A stretch of 5,842 nt of DNA, taken from the NCBI GenBank assembly GCA_018396615.1, contig JAGTQT010000010.1, forward strand, positions 8,720-14,561, given 5' to 3'. A program made the translations under genes and the position numbers. Source of the stretch: Candidatus Bathyarchaeota archaeon. Lineage in GTDB: Archaea; Thermoproteota; Bathyarchaeia; Bathyarchaeales; Bathycorpusculaceae. Positions 4,740 through 5,842 of this stretch are shown in pieces. Position 1 is the first letter of the stretch; every line of letters starts with the position of its first letter. The notes beneath the pieces were generated by a model. That model did no database searches, had not been told where the DNA came from, and worked only from the letters and a program-made list of their open reading frames with translations.

Positions 4740-5842
4740 CTAAGCAGCCAGCTTCACATGCTTATCAAGTTTTCTCGCAACTTCTCCCAGCCCCAGCTTC
4801 TCAAGCGTTGCCTTAGTGGGAATGCCGCGTTCATTCCAGCCTCTTTTCATGTAATACGCGTTCAACATCGCATCATACTTTGCGCGGTCAAGCTTTGAAC
4901 CTTTCAGCGCGCCTTTCGTCACCGGCTCATCGAACCATCTGGCAGGAGGGATATCCATTTCTCTACTCCAGGCTTTACCGTACTCCCGCACCCAGAAAGC
5001 ACGAGTTAAATTAAATACTCTGTCACCAATCACGTTTAAAGTGTTCCAGTTCATTTCCATACCAGTTGCAGCATACAACAATTTCGGATACCAGTCCAGC
5101 TCGAAGCCAACTTCAATCCAAGGAAGCCTGCAGACAGTGAGAGATTCAAAGATTCCTCCCCGTATCCTCTGAAGCTCGATAACCTTGTCAACTTTCGCCG
5201 TGCTATAGCTTTCGCGCCCAGTTTTGACCTCCCACGAAATCACCCACGCATCCTTATGATGCGCACCTATAGAGCTTGTTGAATAAGCCAAAGCCATCGC
5301 AGGCGTAGTATGACAGTCATAAGCCGAGATCTCCAAACCTTTAACATGCATTGCCCATCGGTCAGCGCCTCTGCCAATTTTCTCAGCCACGTAGCGAACG
5401 CCGCCAGCCAGCAGGTAGCCTAATCCACGTTTGAAGGCAATATCTTCAATCAAAGCCTTAGTAGCCCTAAACTGCCCCCACGGCACTTTTTCTTTGATCA
5501 GCTCCTTCTCCGAAGCCTCCATCGCAAAGCCGAGAACATTACCAAGAGAAATAGTGTCCAAACCAAACTCGTCCGCGATCCTGTTAAGCGCCGCCACCTG
5601 CCTCAGATTGCCTAATCCAATGTTTGACCCCAGCATCGTAACATTCTCATAGTCAAGCTCTGACTCTTTTCGCTGCGAATCTTTAACCACATTGCCGCAA
5701 GTCATATTGCATAAAGGGCATCCTCTCTGAGAAACCTTCAGTTTCTCCATTGCAAATCCGCCTATCGCGTCTGCCTTGTCGAAAACTCCCTCTCTATAGT
5801 TATAGGTGGGCAGAACGCTGTTTTCCTGACTCCATTCAATAG
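4740..5842 (-). CDS. Aldehyde:ferredoxin oxidoreductase (AOR) family, N-terminus cut by window edge
   Basis: AOR-family enzymes use a tungsten bis-pterin cofactor and one [4Fe-4S] cluster to oxidise aldehydes to acids with ferredoxin in the cytoplasm of anaerobes. The reading frame stays open through the right edge, giving 366 visible codons; the ATG at 5750 is internal, because the 30 preceding codons contain the family-like ENSVLPTYNY segment. Numbering from that ATG, the cluster ligands are C11, C14 and C18 (CPLCNMTC) plus C207, equivalent to Cys288, 291, 295 and 494 of the Pyrococcus furiosus enzyme. E35 may match its Glu313, and the first pterin motif DEFGLD (60-65) is intact. The second pterin motif, normally DxxGLC, is ESLTVC (202-207). 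H164 or H165 in GAHHKDAW may be the active-site histidine. The C-terminus is of ordinary AOR character (AYYMKRGW, 298-305). Roughly 250 residues, including the N-terminal pterin domain, lie outside the window. The substrate is unknown. Confidence 0.93.
   Translation of the reverse strand, partial: IEWSQENSVLPTYNYREGVFDKADAIGGFAMEKLKVSQRGCPLCNMTCGNVVKDSQRKESELDYENVTMLGSNIGLGNLRQVAALNRIADEFGLDTISLGNVLGFAMEASEKELIKEKVPWGQFRATKALIEDIAFKRGLGYLLAGGVRYVAEKIGRGADRWAMHVKGLEISAYDCHTTPAMALAYSTSSIGAHHKDAWVISWEVKTGRESYSTAKVDKVIELQRIRGGIFESLTVCRLPWIEVGFELDWYPKLLYAATGMEMNWNTLNVIGDRVFNLTRAFWVREYGKAWSREMDIPPARWFDEPVTKGALKGSKLDRAKYDAMLNAYYMKRGWNERGIPTKATLEKLGLGEVARKLDKHVKLAA

Noticed and set aside
5431..5750. 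ATG at 5750 as the oxidoreductase start, and the plus-strand frame at 5431-5652
   Set aside because: The minus-strand frame is open to the right edge with family-like residues upstream of that ATG, so it is internal; the plus-strand frame is its antisense shadow.

Overview
The window looks archaeal. The clearest evidence is an archaeal/eukaryotic-type prolyl-tRNA synthetase that has a C-terminal zinc domain ending in tyrosine and lacks the bacterial editing insertion. Further support comes from a tungsten-type aldehyde:ferredoxin oxidoreductase, an NSUN-family RNA methyltransferase with a NusB-like front end, TATA-like promoters with short leaders, and oligo-T tracts instead of clear bacterial terminators. 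An anaerobic TACK-group archaeon (Bathyarchaeia-like) would fit, but that placement is an inference from protein style and not a search result.

Layout from left to right. Positions 1-1072 hold most of an RNA m5C methyltransferase on the minus strand, cut by the left edge before its last catalytic motif. Immediately upstream of it in transcription, and in the same reading frame, is a nucleotidyltransferase with a helical C-terminal half (1109-1930, minus). A 192-bp gap holds a TATA-like promoter for that pair and a hairpin-plus-T-tract. Next comes an unrecognised two-helix membrane protein with a long charged cytoplasmic tail (2123-2869, minus). A 395-bp divergent intergenic region (2870-3264) contains several short inverted repeats, a 12-bp TATATA palindrome and the promoter of proS. 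proS (3265-4707, plus) is complete. It converges on the C-terminal part of an aldehyde ferredoxin oxidoreductase (4740 to the right edge, minus). The 32-bp gap between them carries two T7 tracts in the oxidoreductase sense.

The genes do not form one pathway. proS and the methyltransferase both serve translation (tRNA charging and tRNA/rRNA modification). The nucleotidyltransferase is probably co-transcribed with the methyltransferase, but its substrate cannot be read from sequence. The oxidoreductase belongs to ferredoxin-linked anaerobic metabolism. I found no CRISPR array, tRNA, rRNA, insertion sequence or integrase. I do not see a convincing new multi-gene system. The less ordinary items are the structured intergenic block, the orphan membrane protein next to a nucleotidyltransferase, and an oxidoreductase whose second pterin-binding motif is degenerate.
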